Origin: a virus
Strand: one strand, 5' to 3'
DNA: 64,000 nt
IMG/VR virus record: IMGVR_UViG_3300044904_000102
Span: 1-64,000 of that record
The notes under the pieces were generated by a model. That model saw only the letters and a program-made list of their open reading frames with translations, had not been told where the DNA came from and ran no database searches. Below, piece by piece: positions 40,229 through 47,184 of this stretch; the first letter of the stretch is position 1; each line of letters begins with the position of its first letter. Made by a program: the position numbers and the translations under genes.

Positions 40229-40621
40229 ATGAAAAAGACTTTTCTCGCCATCGCGTTTCTGGTGCTTGCCTTGTTCGTAGTCCCTTCCTTCGCGCAGGCG
40301 CAGCAGCAGAAAGCGACGAAGCAACTAAGCTTGACCGTTGCGGCGCAGCTTGCGATCACAACCGCTTCGCCTTTGCCGGCCGCAGCCGTGGGAGTGGCCT
40401 ATAGCCAGCAGCTTGTTTCCACCGGAGGCACCGGCGCCATAACGTGGGGGCTGACGGTGGGTGCGGCGTTGCCCGCGGGCATGACGCTTTCGACGGCAGG
40501 ACTGCTTGCAGGAACGCCGACGACAGGCGGGACATTCGTGTTCTCCGTGACGGCAACGGATTCAGGAGGACAGACTAGCAGTCTCCAGATTGATCCAAGT
40601 AAGGTCGTAGCCTCGAAATGA
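40229..40621 (+). CDS. Secreted putative-Ig (He_PIG-like) protein
   Basis: 130 residues. ATG 40229 is preferred because GGAG precedes it and it gives a clean signal peptide (MKKTFLAIAFLVLALFVVPSFA-QA). After an AQQQ...LSLTVAAQLAI linker comes a short He_PIG-like repeat: LPAAAVGVAYSQQLVSTGGTG, LPAGMTLSTAGLLAGTPTTGG. Exported by the host Sec system. It shares its mature N-terminus (QAQQQ-x-T-x-QL-[ST]-L-x-V) with the next gene, so both derive from a common ancestor. Confidence 0.65.
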   Translation: MKKTFLAIAFLVLALFVVPSFAQAQQQKATKQLSLTVAAQLAITTASPLPAAAVGVAYSQQLVSTGGTGAITWGLTVGAALPAGMTLSTAGLLAGTPTTGGTFVFSVTATDSGGQTSSLQIDPSKVVASK

Positions 40622-40965
40622 AGCTGAAATTCCTTGGCGCGGCGCTGCTGTGCTTGGCAGCCGTGGTGCAGGCGCAGCAGCAAACGGTAACGGCGCAGTT
40701 GACGCTCGCCGTCAATCATTGGGTGGAGCTAAGCTGGACGGCTTCACCCACTCCGGGAGTAGTCGGTTATAAGCTGTATCGAAGCAAGACTCCCGGCGGC
40801 CCGTACCTGCTGGCGAACGGCACGATCATCAAGGGCGTTCGCTTCAACGACGTATCCGTGCTCGCAGGCGAGAAATGGTGCTACGTTGTTGCCGCCGTCG
40901 CCTCCGATGGAATCACTGAGAGCGATCACTCGAACGAGGCTTGCGCAACGCTTCCAACGCCGTGA
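40618..40965 (+). CDS. Secreted FN3-domain protein
   Basis: 115 residues coupled by ATGA to the previous gene. Signal peptide (MKLKFLGAALLCLAAVVQA-QQQ), then an FN3-like domain: VELSWTASPTPGVVGYKLYRSKTPGGPY, WCYVVAAVASDGITESDHSNEA. Secreted FN3 proteins encoded by phages may bind the host surface or be carried on virions; here the signal peptide suggests export during infection. Confidence 0.7.
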   Translation: MKLKFLGAALLCLAAVVQAQQQTVTAQLTLAVNHWVELSWTASPTPGVVGYKLYRSKTPGGPYLLANGTIIKGVRFNDVSVLAGEKWCYVVAAVASDGITESDHSNEACATLPTP

Positions 40966-40988
40966 AAGACTAATTTGTAAAGCCGAGG

Positions 40989-41006
40989 AACGGCTGCAGG
41001 GCCGTT
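40989..41006 (+). terminator. Terminator-like hairpin at the end of the structural block
   Basis: AACGGC-tgcagg-GCCGTT followed by TCTTCCC, 24 bases after the FN3 gene stop. Six-bp stem with a weak T-tract. It marks the boundary between the late gene block and the AT-rich regulatory stretch. Confidence 0.5.
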
Positions 41007-41059
41007 TCTTCCCGCGCATCAATCCATCAAAAGCCGCTAAAATCCTCAAATTCCCCCTA

Positions 41060-41184
41060 AGTGTTTGATTACACGCCGAATATAGTTGTGCGAATAGTAC
41101 CTTGGTACTATTCCAATTCTCTTTGGGTTATGTAATACTATTTCATAGTAAGAAGGGATTGAATTCCAAGGGGAGGAAACGACG
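41060..41184 (+). promoter_or_regulatory. AT-rich regulatory stretch with two operator-like palindromes
   Basis: Markedly AT-rich compared with the rest of the window. Contains the 20-bp palindrome AATAGTACC-TT-GGTACTATT (41093-41112) and the inverted repeat TACTAT-TTC-ATAGTA (41136-41150). Both include the half-site TACTAT/ATAGTA, and a related AGTATCTTAAGGTACT occurs at 43821-43836 before a ribbon-helix-helix gene. This looks like the control region of the early block, with promoter boxes I cannot place with confidence. AGGGGAGGAAACG before ATG 41185 is the ribosome binding site. Confidence 0.6.
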
Positions 41185-41553
41185 ATGATCAGCAGATGGT
41201 TTTACCTCACAGGGCTCGCGGTATTCGTCTCATGTGCGGCGTTAACCAAGGCCCAAGAAGCTCCAGCCACAGTTCACATCGTCTCGGCAAGGCTGGAATC
41301 GCGGCAGGAGGTTGTCGCGCAGGGCCAGATGAAGGGCTTCATGGACATGCGCTTTCAGTTCACGCTCTACACTGCCAAAACTGGCAACGTGGTCTATGGT
41401 CTGGAATCGGCGGACATCCGCAGGCCGCAAGTTGGGAAGGATTACGAGGTCCGGCAGGCTACGGCGACCAAAATGGTGCTGATGATCCCAGGCAAGAAGC
41501 ACGCCGACTCGATCACCTTCTCCATCCGATCGGTTTCTGAAGTCGAGAAATAA
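41185..41553 (+). CDS. Secreted hypothetical protein
   Basis: 122 residues with a signal peptide (WFYLTGLAVFVSCAALTKA-QE). The mature part is beta-rich (VHIVSARLESRQEVVAQGQMKGFMD, FQFTLYTAKTGNVVYGLE). No family recognised. First gene after the palindrome-containing region, so probably among the earliest expressed. Confidence 0.6.
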   Translation: MISRWFYLTGLAVFVSCAALTKAQEAPATVHIVSARLESRQEVVAQGQMKGFMDMRFQFTLYTAKTGNVVYGLESADIRRPQVGKDYEVRQATATKMVLMIPGKKHADSITFSIRSVSEVEK

Positions 41554-41572
41554 AAATAGCAGGAGGCGAATC

Positions 41573-41791
41573 ATGGCAAGGAAAGCAATCTATGAAGGTG
41601 GCGCAATGCTGGTTTGGCCGCTGCGGATACCTGCGGCAATGAAGAAGCAGCTTGAGGATCTGGCGAGGGCCGACCAGCGCGAGGTCACCAACTACGTACG
41701 GGTGGTCCTGGCGAATCACATTCGTGCGGCAGAGAAAGGCCGCGTAGAGGCCGAGAAAGGCAAGACCAAAGTCATGCGGATGGACGGCTGA
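41573..41791 (+). CDS. Ribbon-helix-helix-like small protein
   Basis: 72 residues after AGGAGGCGAATC. Pattern of an Arc/CopG-type fold: a short strand (LVWPLRIPAAMKKQLEDLAR) followed by helices (DQREVTNYVRVVLANHIR). Likely binds DNA as a dimer and may act on the palindromes nearby; that link is inference. Confidence 0.6.
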   Translation: MARKAIYEGGAMLVWPLRIPAAMKKQLEDLARADQREVTNYVRVVLANHIRAAEKGRVEAEKGKTKVMRMDG

Positions 41792-41819
41792 ATGTTCAAA
41801 CGGAAAGGGGGAAAAGACA

Positions 41820-42023
41820 ATGTTTAATCCAGATAACGAACGAACGGTTGTGATGGCTGGAGGAAGATACCTTGGGACAACCCGGGAAGGCGGCGAGAGT
41901 TTGGTTTGGTTTAACGATCCCATCGGCTCGACGCTGGTGGTCCCGGAAGAAGGGCTGACCGAGGAGATCGTCAGGCAACGGCTTGCAGAATCCGACGCAA
42001 AATGGCAGCCCAAGGCGGCGTGA
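41820..42023 (+). CDS. Hypothetical 67-residue protein
   Basis: Preceded by GGAAAGGGGG. Contains VVMAGGRYLGTTREGGESLVWF and a helical end (LTEEIVRQRLAESDAKW). No family is recognised. Follows the RHH-like gene in the same direction and precedes tnpB. Confidence 0.5.
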   Translation: MFNPDNERTVVMAGGRYLGTTREGGESLVWFNDPIGSTLVVPEEGLTEEIVRQRLAESDAKWQPKAA

Positions 42024-42040
42024 ATTAGGGGGGGGATCAC

Positions 42041-43291
42041 ATGGAAACAGACAACTCAGAACAGATTGAGGCCGCGTGCGTCGAGATGACCGCCCTGCTG
42101 ATCAATAGCTGGATTCGGACGGATCAGGACTCCGAGTTTCGGCCGCTGGCCATGCCGCCCAGAAAACCCATGCGTAAGACGTTCAAATATCGGCTATTCA
42201 CGACACGCCTCCAAGAAGCGGCCTTGGAAGAACAGCTTGGTGAGGCTTGCCGCCTCTACAACGCTGCGCTCCAAGAGCGTCGGGATGCCTACAAGACCTG
42301 CCGCAAGTCGCTTAACTATTATGACCAAGCCAACCAGCTTCGGGAGATACGTGCGGCCAAGAATAGCGGTCTGACGAATTACTCCTGCTCTCAGGACGTG
42401 CTTCGCCGTGTGGATAAGGCGTTCAAAGCGTTCTTTCGCAGGGTAAAGCTTGGCCAGAATCCCGGCTATCCGAGATTCAAGTCCCGCCGCAGGTTCGACA
42501 GCATCACCTTTCCCTCCTACGGAGATGGTATTCGGCTGAAGGAGAAGATGCTCAGGGTGCAGGGAATCGGGAACATCAAGGTCAAGCTCCACCGACCTCT
42601 TATTGGAACTGTCAAGACTGCCACGCTCAAGCGGGAATGTGAGAAGTGGTTTGTGTGCTTCTCCGTGGAGTATCAAGCCCAACCGCTTCCTCCTCTTTCC
42701 AACGAGATTGGGATTGATGTGGGTCTGGCGGATTTCGCCACCCTGTCCAACGGCAAGTCGATTCCCAACCCCCGATTCTACAAACTCGCCGAGCCGAAAC
42801 TTCGGCGTGCTCAGCGCAAGGTTGCTCGGCGTAAGAAGGGTTCCAACCGTCGCCGCAAGGCGGTAGCCCTGCTTCAGAAAGTACATGCTCGAATCAAAAA
42901 TCAGCGCAACGAGTTTCAGCACAAGTTCTCGTTCTGGCTGGTCAGGAACTTTGGGACGATTGCGATAGAGCATCTGAACGTCAAGGGCTTGGCGGCTGGT
43001 ACGCTTTCCAAGTCGGTTCACGATGTGGCTTGGGCTGCCTTTTTCTCCAAGCTTGCGTACAAAGCTGAAAATGCTGGTCGCAGGCTGATAGCGGTAAACC
43101 CAAGCGGAACGAGCCAGACATGCCTGTGCGGGGCGAAGGTGCGGAAGACGCTCTCGGATAGGGAGCACGTCTGCACGACCTGCGGACTGATTGCGCCTCG
43201 TGATGTGGTGTCTGCTCAAGTAATACTCCAACGGGCTCGGATAAGCCCTTCAAGTGTTAACGCAAGCGTAGTAGAGCTAAGCGTAGCTTGA
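42041..43291 (+). CDS. tnpB: TnpB-family RNA-guided nuclease 1
   Basis: 416 residues. TnpB core begins at MRKTFKYRLF (residue 44). Catalytic triad of the RuvC fold visible: D226 in GIDVGLADFATL, E310 in IAIEHLNVKGL, D388 in APRDVVSAQV; zinc ribbon C361-x-C363...C378-x2-C381 (TCLCGAKVRKTL, VCTTCG). No tnpA is nearby. ATG 42041 follows a G-rich Shine-Dalgarno but adds 43 residues not seen in TnpB; ATG 42152 or 42170 are alternatives. The gene is followed at once by an omega-RNA-like hairpin. Likely active as a guided endonuclease of an IS200/IS605-related element. Confidence 0.9.
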   Translation: METDNSEQIEAACVEMTALLINSWIRTDQDSEFRPLAMPPRKPMRKTFKYRLFTTRLQEAALEEQLGEACRLYNAALQERRDAYKTCRKSLNYYDQANQLREIRAAKNSGLTNYSCSQDVLRRVDKAFKAFFRRVKLGQNPGYPRFKSRRRFDSITFPSYGDGIRLKEKMLRVQGIGNIKVKLHRPLIGTVKTATLKRECEKWFVCFSVEYQAQPLPPLSNEIGIDVGLADFATLSNGKSIPNPRFYKLAEPKLRRAQRKVARRKKGSNRRRKAVALLQKVHARIKNQRNEFQHKFSFWLVRNFGTIAIEHLNVKGLAAGTLSKSVHDVAWAAFFSKLAYKAENAGRRLIAVNPSGTSQTCLCGAKVRKTLSDREHVCTTCGLIAPRDVVSAQVILQRARISPSSVNASVVELSVA

Positions 43292-43324
43292 GAAGCCGTC
43301 GCCTTTAGGCGACGGAGAAGTCAC
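43292..43324 (+). ncRNA. Omega-RNA 3' hairpin of tnpB 1 (predicted)
   Basis: Directly after the tnpB stop: 8-bp stem CCGTCGCC-ttta-GGCGACGG (43296-43315) followed by AGAAGTCAC. This matches the right-end organisation of IS200/IS605 elements, where the omega RNA scaffold ends just before a guide copied from flanking DNA. The guide would start at about 43325. The 5' boundary, expected inside the tnpB 3' end, cannot be seen. Confidence 0.6.
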
Positions 43325-43422
43325 CAGCTCTCGGACCGTTGCCAGCGCAACCGACGGCCTGAGAGCCGTGCCGGAGCGGGATCTCCGGCAGACGATAAAT
43401 CAAAACAAGGGAGGAAACACAC

Positions 43423-43638
43423 ATGGACGTAATCAACTTTTTGGCAAGCGGGATCATTTTCTTCTTGTGCGTGGTGCTCTTCATCTTCTTCATCGTACGC
43501 GTCGTTAAGTTGGCCTCGCGGACGGTGGACCGGCAGCAGGCGGTGAAGGCCGCACGGCCTGCGGCGCCTCCTGTGCATCGTTGCACAGGCGCGCGATTCT
43601 GCATCGTCTGCGGCTATCCGATGGGCAAACAATACTAG
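43423..43638 (+). CDS. Small membrane protein with C-terminal Cys motif
   Basis: 71 residues. N-terminal transmembrane helix (FLASGIIFFLCVVLFIFFIV) then a basic linker and RFCIVCGYPMG, a CxxC that may bind zinc. Ribosome binding site GGGAGGAAAC. Upstream 43325-43422 holds the predicted omega-RNA guide/flank but no gene. Confidence 0.55.
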   Translation: MDVINFLASGIIFFLCVVLFIFFIVRVVKLASRTVDRQQAVKAARPAAPPVHRCTGARFCIVCGYPMGKQY

Positions 43639-43795
43639 CACCCCGCGCCGTGGCGGAATCCACCTACTTTTTTGTCTTCAAATGAAGAGGCGGCCGAGCA
43701 GGGGATGGGCCCGCTCGACCGCCAAAGGGGGAAACACGCATTGTTGATACCACCGATTGCACACCGGCTGCAACCGAAAAATAATCCTATCCCCC

Positions 43796-43840
43796 AGAGA
43801 TTAATCTCTTGACTTCGCTTAGTATCTTAAGGTACTTTAT
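43796..43840 (+). promoter_or_regulatory. Promoter/operator region before an RHH gene
   Basis: Two palindromes flank a -35-like TTGACT (43809-43814): AGAGATTAATCTCT (43796-43809, perfect 14 bp) and AGTATCTTAAGGTACT (43821-43836). TACTTT at 43833-43838 could be a weak -10 (18-bp spacing). The second palindrome overlaps the promoter and resembles the sites at 41093-41112, which suggests autoregulation by the ribbon-helix-helix product. The rest of 43639-43795 holds a GC-rich imperfect hairpin (GGCGG-CGAGC / GCTCG-CCGCC) and no gene. Confidence 0.5.
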
Positions 43841-43856
43841 GCGGCAAGGAGAAAAC

Positions 43857-44006
43857 ATGCCAAGCAAAACAGTATTTCTGAATTTCCCACTGGATCCCGA
43901 ATTGCGGAAAGCATTGAAGATTGCAGCCGCAAAACGGGGCGCCAAAATGCACGTTCTCATCACGGAAATTCTGGAGCGATTTGTCAAAGAGGATTCCAAG
44001 AAGTAG
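43857..44006 (+). CDS. CopG/Arc-like ribbon-helix-helix protein
   Basis: 49 residues after AAGGAGAAAAC. TVFLNFPLDPELRKALKIAAAKRGAKMHVLITEIL shows the strand-helix-helix order of RHH DNA-binding proteins. It lies just downstream of two palindromes, so autoregulation is likely. The upstream in-frame start at 43809 falls inside the promoter and is not used. Confidence 0.72.
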   Translation: MPSKTVFLNFPLDPELRKALKIAAAKRGAKMHVLITEILERFVKEDSKK

Positions 44007-44070
44007 CGAGCGGACGGCTGAACCCCGCCAGGGGTGAGAGCGCCCAACACGCCCAAAGGGGAGAACACAC

Positions 44071-45330
44071 ATGGACAATGAATTGGCAGTACGCGAATCG
44101 AATGTAGAGTTAGCAATCACTCCGGTTATGGATCTTGCAACTGCGAAGGCAAGACTGGCGCAGTTCCAAGAATTTGTCGCTGAGTACATGGTGCCCGAAG
44201 AGGATTTTGGCACCATTCCAGGGACGGCGAAACCGACGCTTCTGAAACCGGGAGCAGATAAACTCTGTGAACTGTACGGCCTGAGCGATGAGTATGAGAT
44301 TTTATCGGAATACTCGCGCGAAGACTGGACAATGATCCCGCCGCTTTTTGATTACACCATCCGAGCTCTTCTGCGGAGCAAACGGTCGGGGGCCCTCGTG
44401 GCGACGGGCATGGGCTCCTGCAACAGTTACGAGGGCAAGTACCGCTGGAGGGATCTAAAGCGGGGCTGCCCAGAATGCGGGCAAGCCACCGTCATCAAGG
44501 GAAAAGAAGAGTACGGCGGTGGCTGGCTTTGCTGGAAGAAAGACGGGAAGTCGAACGGCTGCGGGGCGAAGTTCGCTGATGATGATCAGAAGATTACGGA
44601 GCAGACGGTGGGCCGAATTGAAAACGAAGACATCGCCACGTTGAAAAACACAATCCTCAAAATGGCCAAGAAGCGGGCGAAAGTTGACGCCACGCTTTCA
44701 GCAACCCGTTCCTCTGGCATCTTCACCCAGGACATGGAAGACATCACGCCGGATGCCGGGGAGAAAGCGAAGCCCCGCGCAATCCAACAACCACAGCGGA
44801 AGAAGGCAGAGGTACAGCCGGAACCCGAGCGCACCGTCCAACTTGTGAGCGACGCGGAGCGCGAGGAAATCTTCAAAGTCGCCAAGGAGGCCGGATTCCC
44901 GGGCAAGGCGGAAGTCAGCGCGTTCTTGCTCGGCCAATTCGGATGCAAGACCACGGCGGAAGTCACGGCGGCGCAATATCCGAAGGTTCTTGATGCCGTC
45001 CGTGCATGGAAGCCCCCGGAGTCCGTTAAAGCAGATACGGCAGCCAAGGGGAAGGACAAGAAGAAAAAGCCAGAAGCCGCAGCACCCAAGGCGAACGCGC
45101 CGCCAGCACAAATCATCAACGACGACGAGAAGGGAAGGGTTTGGCAGTCTGCCCGGACATACCTTTGGACGCGGGGGACGGGCCATCCTGACGACCCATT
45201 GCATGTTTTCCTGATGCGGCCGCCGCTCGAGTGTGATTCCGTGGCGAAGATCCCGAAGCATGCTTATGCCGCCGTCATGAACCAACTGCGGCAGGGCCCG
45301 CAGTCGGTGGGCCTGGAGATCGTGAAATGA
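44071..45330 (+). CDS. Conserved phage zinc-binding protein (recombination-region)
   Basis: 419 residues. The N-terminal ~220 residues are a conserved phage module I have seen as hypothetical: FVAEYMVPEEDFGTIPGT, KPGADKLCELYGLSDEYE, then a Cys4 zinc site (GCPECG...GGWLCW...GCGAKF) and LKNTILKMAKKRAKVDATLSAT. A Lys/Pro-rich linker and a helical C-terminal part follow. It lies two genes upstream of the RecB-like exonuclease, so a role in recombination or replication is inferred only. Confidence 0.55.
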   Translation: MDNELAVRESNVELAITPVMDLATAKARLAQFQEFVAEYMVPEEDFGTIPGTAKPTLLKPGADKLCELYGLSDEYEILSEYSREDWTMIPPLFDYTIRALLRSKRSGALVATGMGSCNSYEGKYRWRDLKRGCPECGQATVIKGKEEYGGGWLCWKKDGKSNGCGAKFADDDQKITEQTVGRIENEDIATLKNTILKMAKKRAKVDATLSATRSSGIFTQDMEDITPDAGEKAKPRAIQQPQRKKAEVQPEPERTVQLVSDAEREEIFKVAKEAGFPGKAEVSAFLLGQFGCKTTAEVTAAQYPKVLDAVRAWKPPESVKADTAAKGKDKKKKPEAAAPKANAPPAQIINDDEKGRVWQSARTYLWTRGTGHPDDPLHVFLMRPPLECDSVAKIPKHAYAAVMNQLRQGPQSVGLEIVK

Positions 45331-46487
45331 AAATCTCTCCGCTCTGCGGTGAGTGTATGGCGACGAAACTTCGTACAAAAGACGACGTGCACGGCCAGGT
45401 GATACACACAGTGACTTGCACAGTCAAAGTCAAGGTGCCCAAGGCGCTTGCGGCGGGGCTCGAGGCTCTGCACGAGAAGGCGGCTGGGGCGGTGAAGGAG
45501 ATGCTCGCTCATCGGGATCGTAGCTCCACGAAGCATTATCCCACAATCCCGAGCGTCATCGCCAAAAGCCTGGTCGCCAAATATCAGCGCAACGCCAAAT
45601 GCCGGCACGTCGCGCACCTGGTCCTTCCATTGGTGGGAGACAAGGGGAAGCAAATCAAGTTGGAGGCTGGGGGGATACGCATTCCCGCTCTTTTCAAGAA
45701 GGCGGTTCTTCCCGTTGTGTGGCTGCGGCCGGTAGTCGGGTTCGTGCGCAGCGCCGAATTCTTTCGTCGCGGATCGGATTGGTTCGCTTCGATCTGCTAC
45801 AACACGGCCGCCGAACCGGCTTTCCGGCCCACGGGCATGGTAGGAGTAGACCGCAACTCGGTCGGTCACGTTGCCACTTTGGCAGATCTGGAGAACGGAA
45901 AGGTTTTGCATTTGGGCTATAGCCCGGCTGCCACAAAGACGGTCTGGCGCGGCCGCCGGGGCAATCTGCAAGCTTCCGGGAGACGGCGCCTTCTCTTTCG
46001 GATTAAGCGCAAGCAGTCGAGGCGCACCACGCACGAGAACCACAAAGTGTCCAAGCAAATTGTGGACTATGCTGCACGCCATCGCCGCGCGGTGGTGGTC
46101 GAGCAGTTGGAAGGCATCCGGCGGGGGAAGTGCCGCCGATACGTCGAGCGCTCCCAATGGGCCTTCTTCCAACTCCTCACCTTCCTCCGCTACAAGGCGG
46201 CTTTGCGCAGCGTAATGGTCATCGAAGTCGACCCTGCGTACAGTTCGCAGGAGTGCTCTCGATGCCACCAGAGATCCAAGCCGGACGGGAAAAAATTCCT
46301 GTGCGGCTTCTGCGGACACAACGACCACCGAGACGCTAACGCGGCTTTCGTCCTCGCTCAGAGGGCGGAGCCTATCGGTGGAGTGGCGCGGAAGTCAGAG
46401 CGTCCGCGTCGGGGCCTATTGGTGGTCCCCTCTCCGGGAAGCATGGAGCGTGCCGAAGGGTCGGCGAGGCTGATGGCGTGCCCATGA
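45327..46487 (+). CDS. tnpB: Compact TnpB-family RNA-guided nuclease 2
   Basis: 386 residues, coupled by ATGA to the preceding gene (ATG 45357 is an alternative). Catalytic triad present: D175 in MVGVDRNSVGHVATLAD, E259 in AVVVEQLEGI, D336 in HNDHRDANAA; zinc ribbon C310-x2-C313 (ECSRCHQRS) and C326-x2-C329 (LCGFCG). The region before RuvC-I is only ~170 residues, and the sequence is far from tnpB 1, so this is an independent acquisition. No tnpA nearby. Its 3' end runs into an omega-RNA-like hairpin that overlaps the next gene. Confidence 0.85.
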   Translation: MKISPLCGECMATKLRTKDDVHGQVIHTVTCTVKVKVPKALAAGLEALHEKAAGAVKEMLAHRDRSSTKHYPTIPSVIAKSLVAKYQRNAKCRHVAHLVLPLVGDKGKQIKLEAGGIRIPALFKKAVLPVVWLRPVVGFVRSAEFFRRGSDWFASICYNTAAEPAFRPTGMVGVDRNSVGHVATLADLENGKVLHLGYSPAATKTVWRGRRGNLQASGRRRLLFRIKRKQSRRTTHENHKVSKQIVDYAARHRRAVVVEQLEGIRRGKCRRYVERSQWAFFQLLTFLRYKAALRSVMVIEVDPAYSSQECSRCHQRSKPDGKKFLCGFCGHNDHRDANAAFVLAQRAEPIGGVARKSERPRRGLLVVPSPGSMERAEGSARLMACP

Positions 46488-47161
46488 GCAAACGGAATCC
46501 CAGGGCTTGCCCTGGGAGCATCAAGCGTGAGTTCGACCCTGCACCGCACATTTATCGACTGGGTGGCCGGTCGATCCCGAGCACGACCCAGGTGATCGGG
46601 GCGGTCGGCCTGTCTCCCGATTTCAGCAAGGTCAACCGGAGCATTCTTGAACATCGGCGGCAACTTGGGACTGCGCTCTCTGCCTGCCTTCATTTCCTGC
46701 AGCAGGGCGATTTAGACTCAAACACGATAGATCCAGAAGTGACACCGCTGCTCGAAGCGCACAAGCTGTTCGTGGCCGATACGGGCTTCACGCCCGACCG
46801 GGATGGCATCGAGCTCCGGCGCTGGCCGACCGTGCGCGGCATGGCGTGGGGCATGTGCCTTGATGTCAAGGGATTGATCGCGAAAGAGCCTTGGATCCTG
46901 GACTGGAAGATCAGCGAGGGGACCGCAAAATATGCCTGGGCGATCCAGACGGCGAGCTACGAGATGGGTATTCCCGCCCCGCTCATTCCGCCTTTCCGAT
47001 ATCGTCGCGCCAGCGTGCAGCTCTTCGAGAATGGGCGCTACAACTTCAAGGAGTGGGATTGCAAGGGCGACAGGGACGAATGGCTCTGGAGCCTGGGGCT
47101 TGTTTGGAAGCGCATCAACCGCGGCGAAGCGCCGTGGGATGAATCAAGACGGCCAGCATAG
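46484..47161 (+). CDS. RecB/Cas4-like PD-(D/E)xK exonuclease
   Basis: 225 residues. Nuclease motifs in order: CLDVKGLIAKEPWILDWKIS (D...DxK, about 125-144) and AIQTASYEMG (the QxxxY of RecB-family nucleases, about 153-162). N-terminal FDPAPHIYRLGGRSIPSTTQVI is the usual lead-in. Likely a 5'-3' or end-processing nuclease of phage recombination. ATG 46484 overlaps the tnpB 2 stop (ATGA); the first 14 codons coincide with the predicted omega-RNA hairpin, so the original gene may have started differently before the insertion. Confidence 0.78.
   Translation: MSKRNPRACPGSIKREFDPAPHIYRLGGRSIPSTTQVIGAVGLSPDFSKVNRSILEHRRQLGTALSACLHFLQQGDLDSNTIDPEVTPLLEAHKLFVADTGFTPDRDGIELRRWPTVRGMAWGMCLDVKGLIAKEPWILDWKISEGTAKYAWAIQTASYEMGIPAPLIPPFRYRRASVQLFENGRYNFKEWDCKGDRDEWLWSLGLVWKRINRGEAPWDESRRPA
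46494..46524 (+). ncRNA. Omega-RNA 3' hairpin of tnpB 2 (predicted)
   Basis: GGAATCCCAGGGC-tt-GCCCTGGGA (stem 46498-46506/46509-46517) followed by GCATCAA, very like the GAATCCC...GGGA...TCAA right ends of IS200/IS605 elements. The guide would begin at 46525, inside the first codons of the recB-like gene. 5' boundary not visible. Confidence 0.6.
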
Positions 47162-47184
47162 ACTGGCAGAAAGGGTGAATCACA

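Noticed and set aside
43639-43680. Short hairpin followed by TTTTTT as a terminator after the small membrane gene
   Set aside because: Stem is only four base pairs (GTGG/CCAC) and the T-run is displaced; too weak to call.
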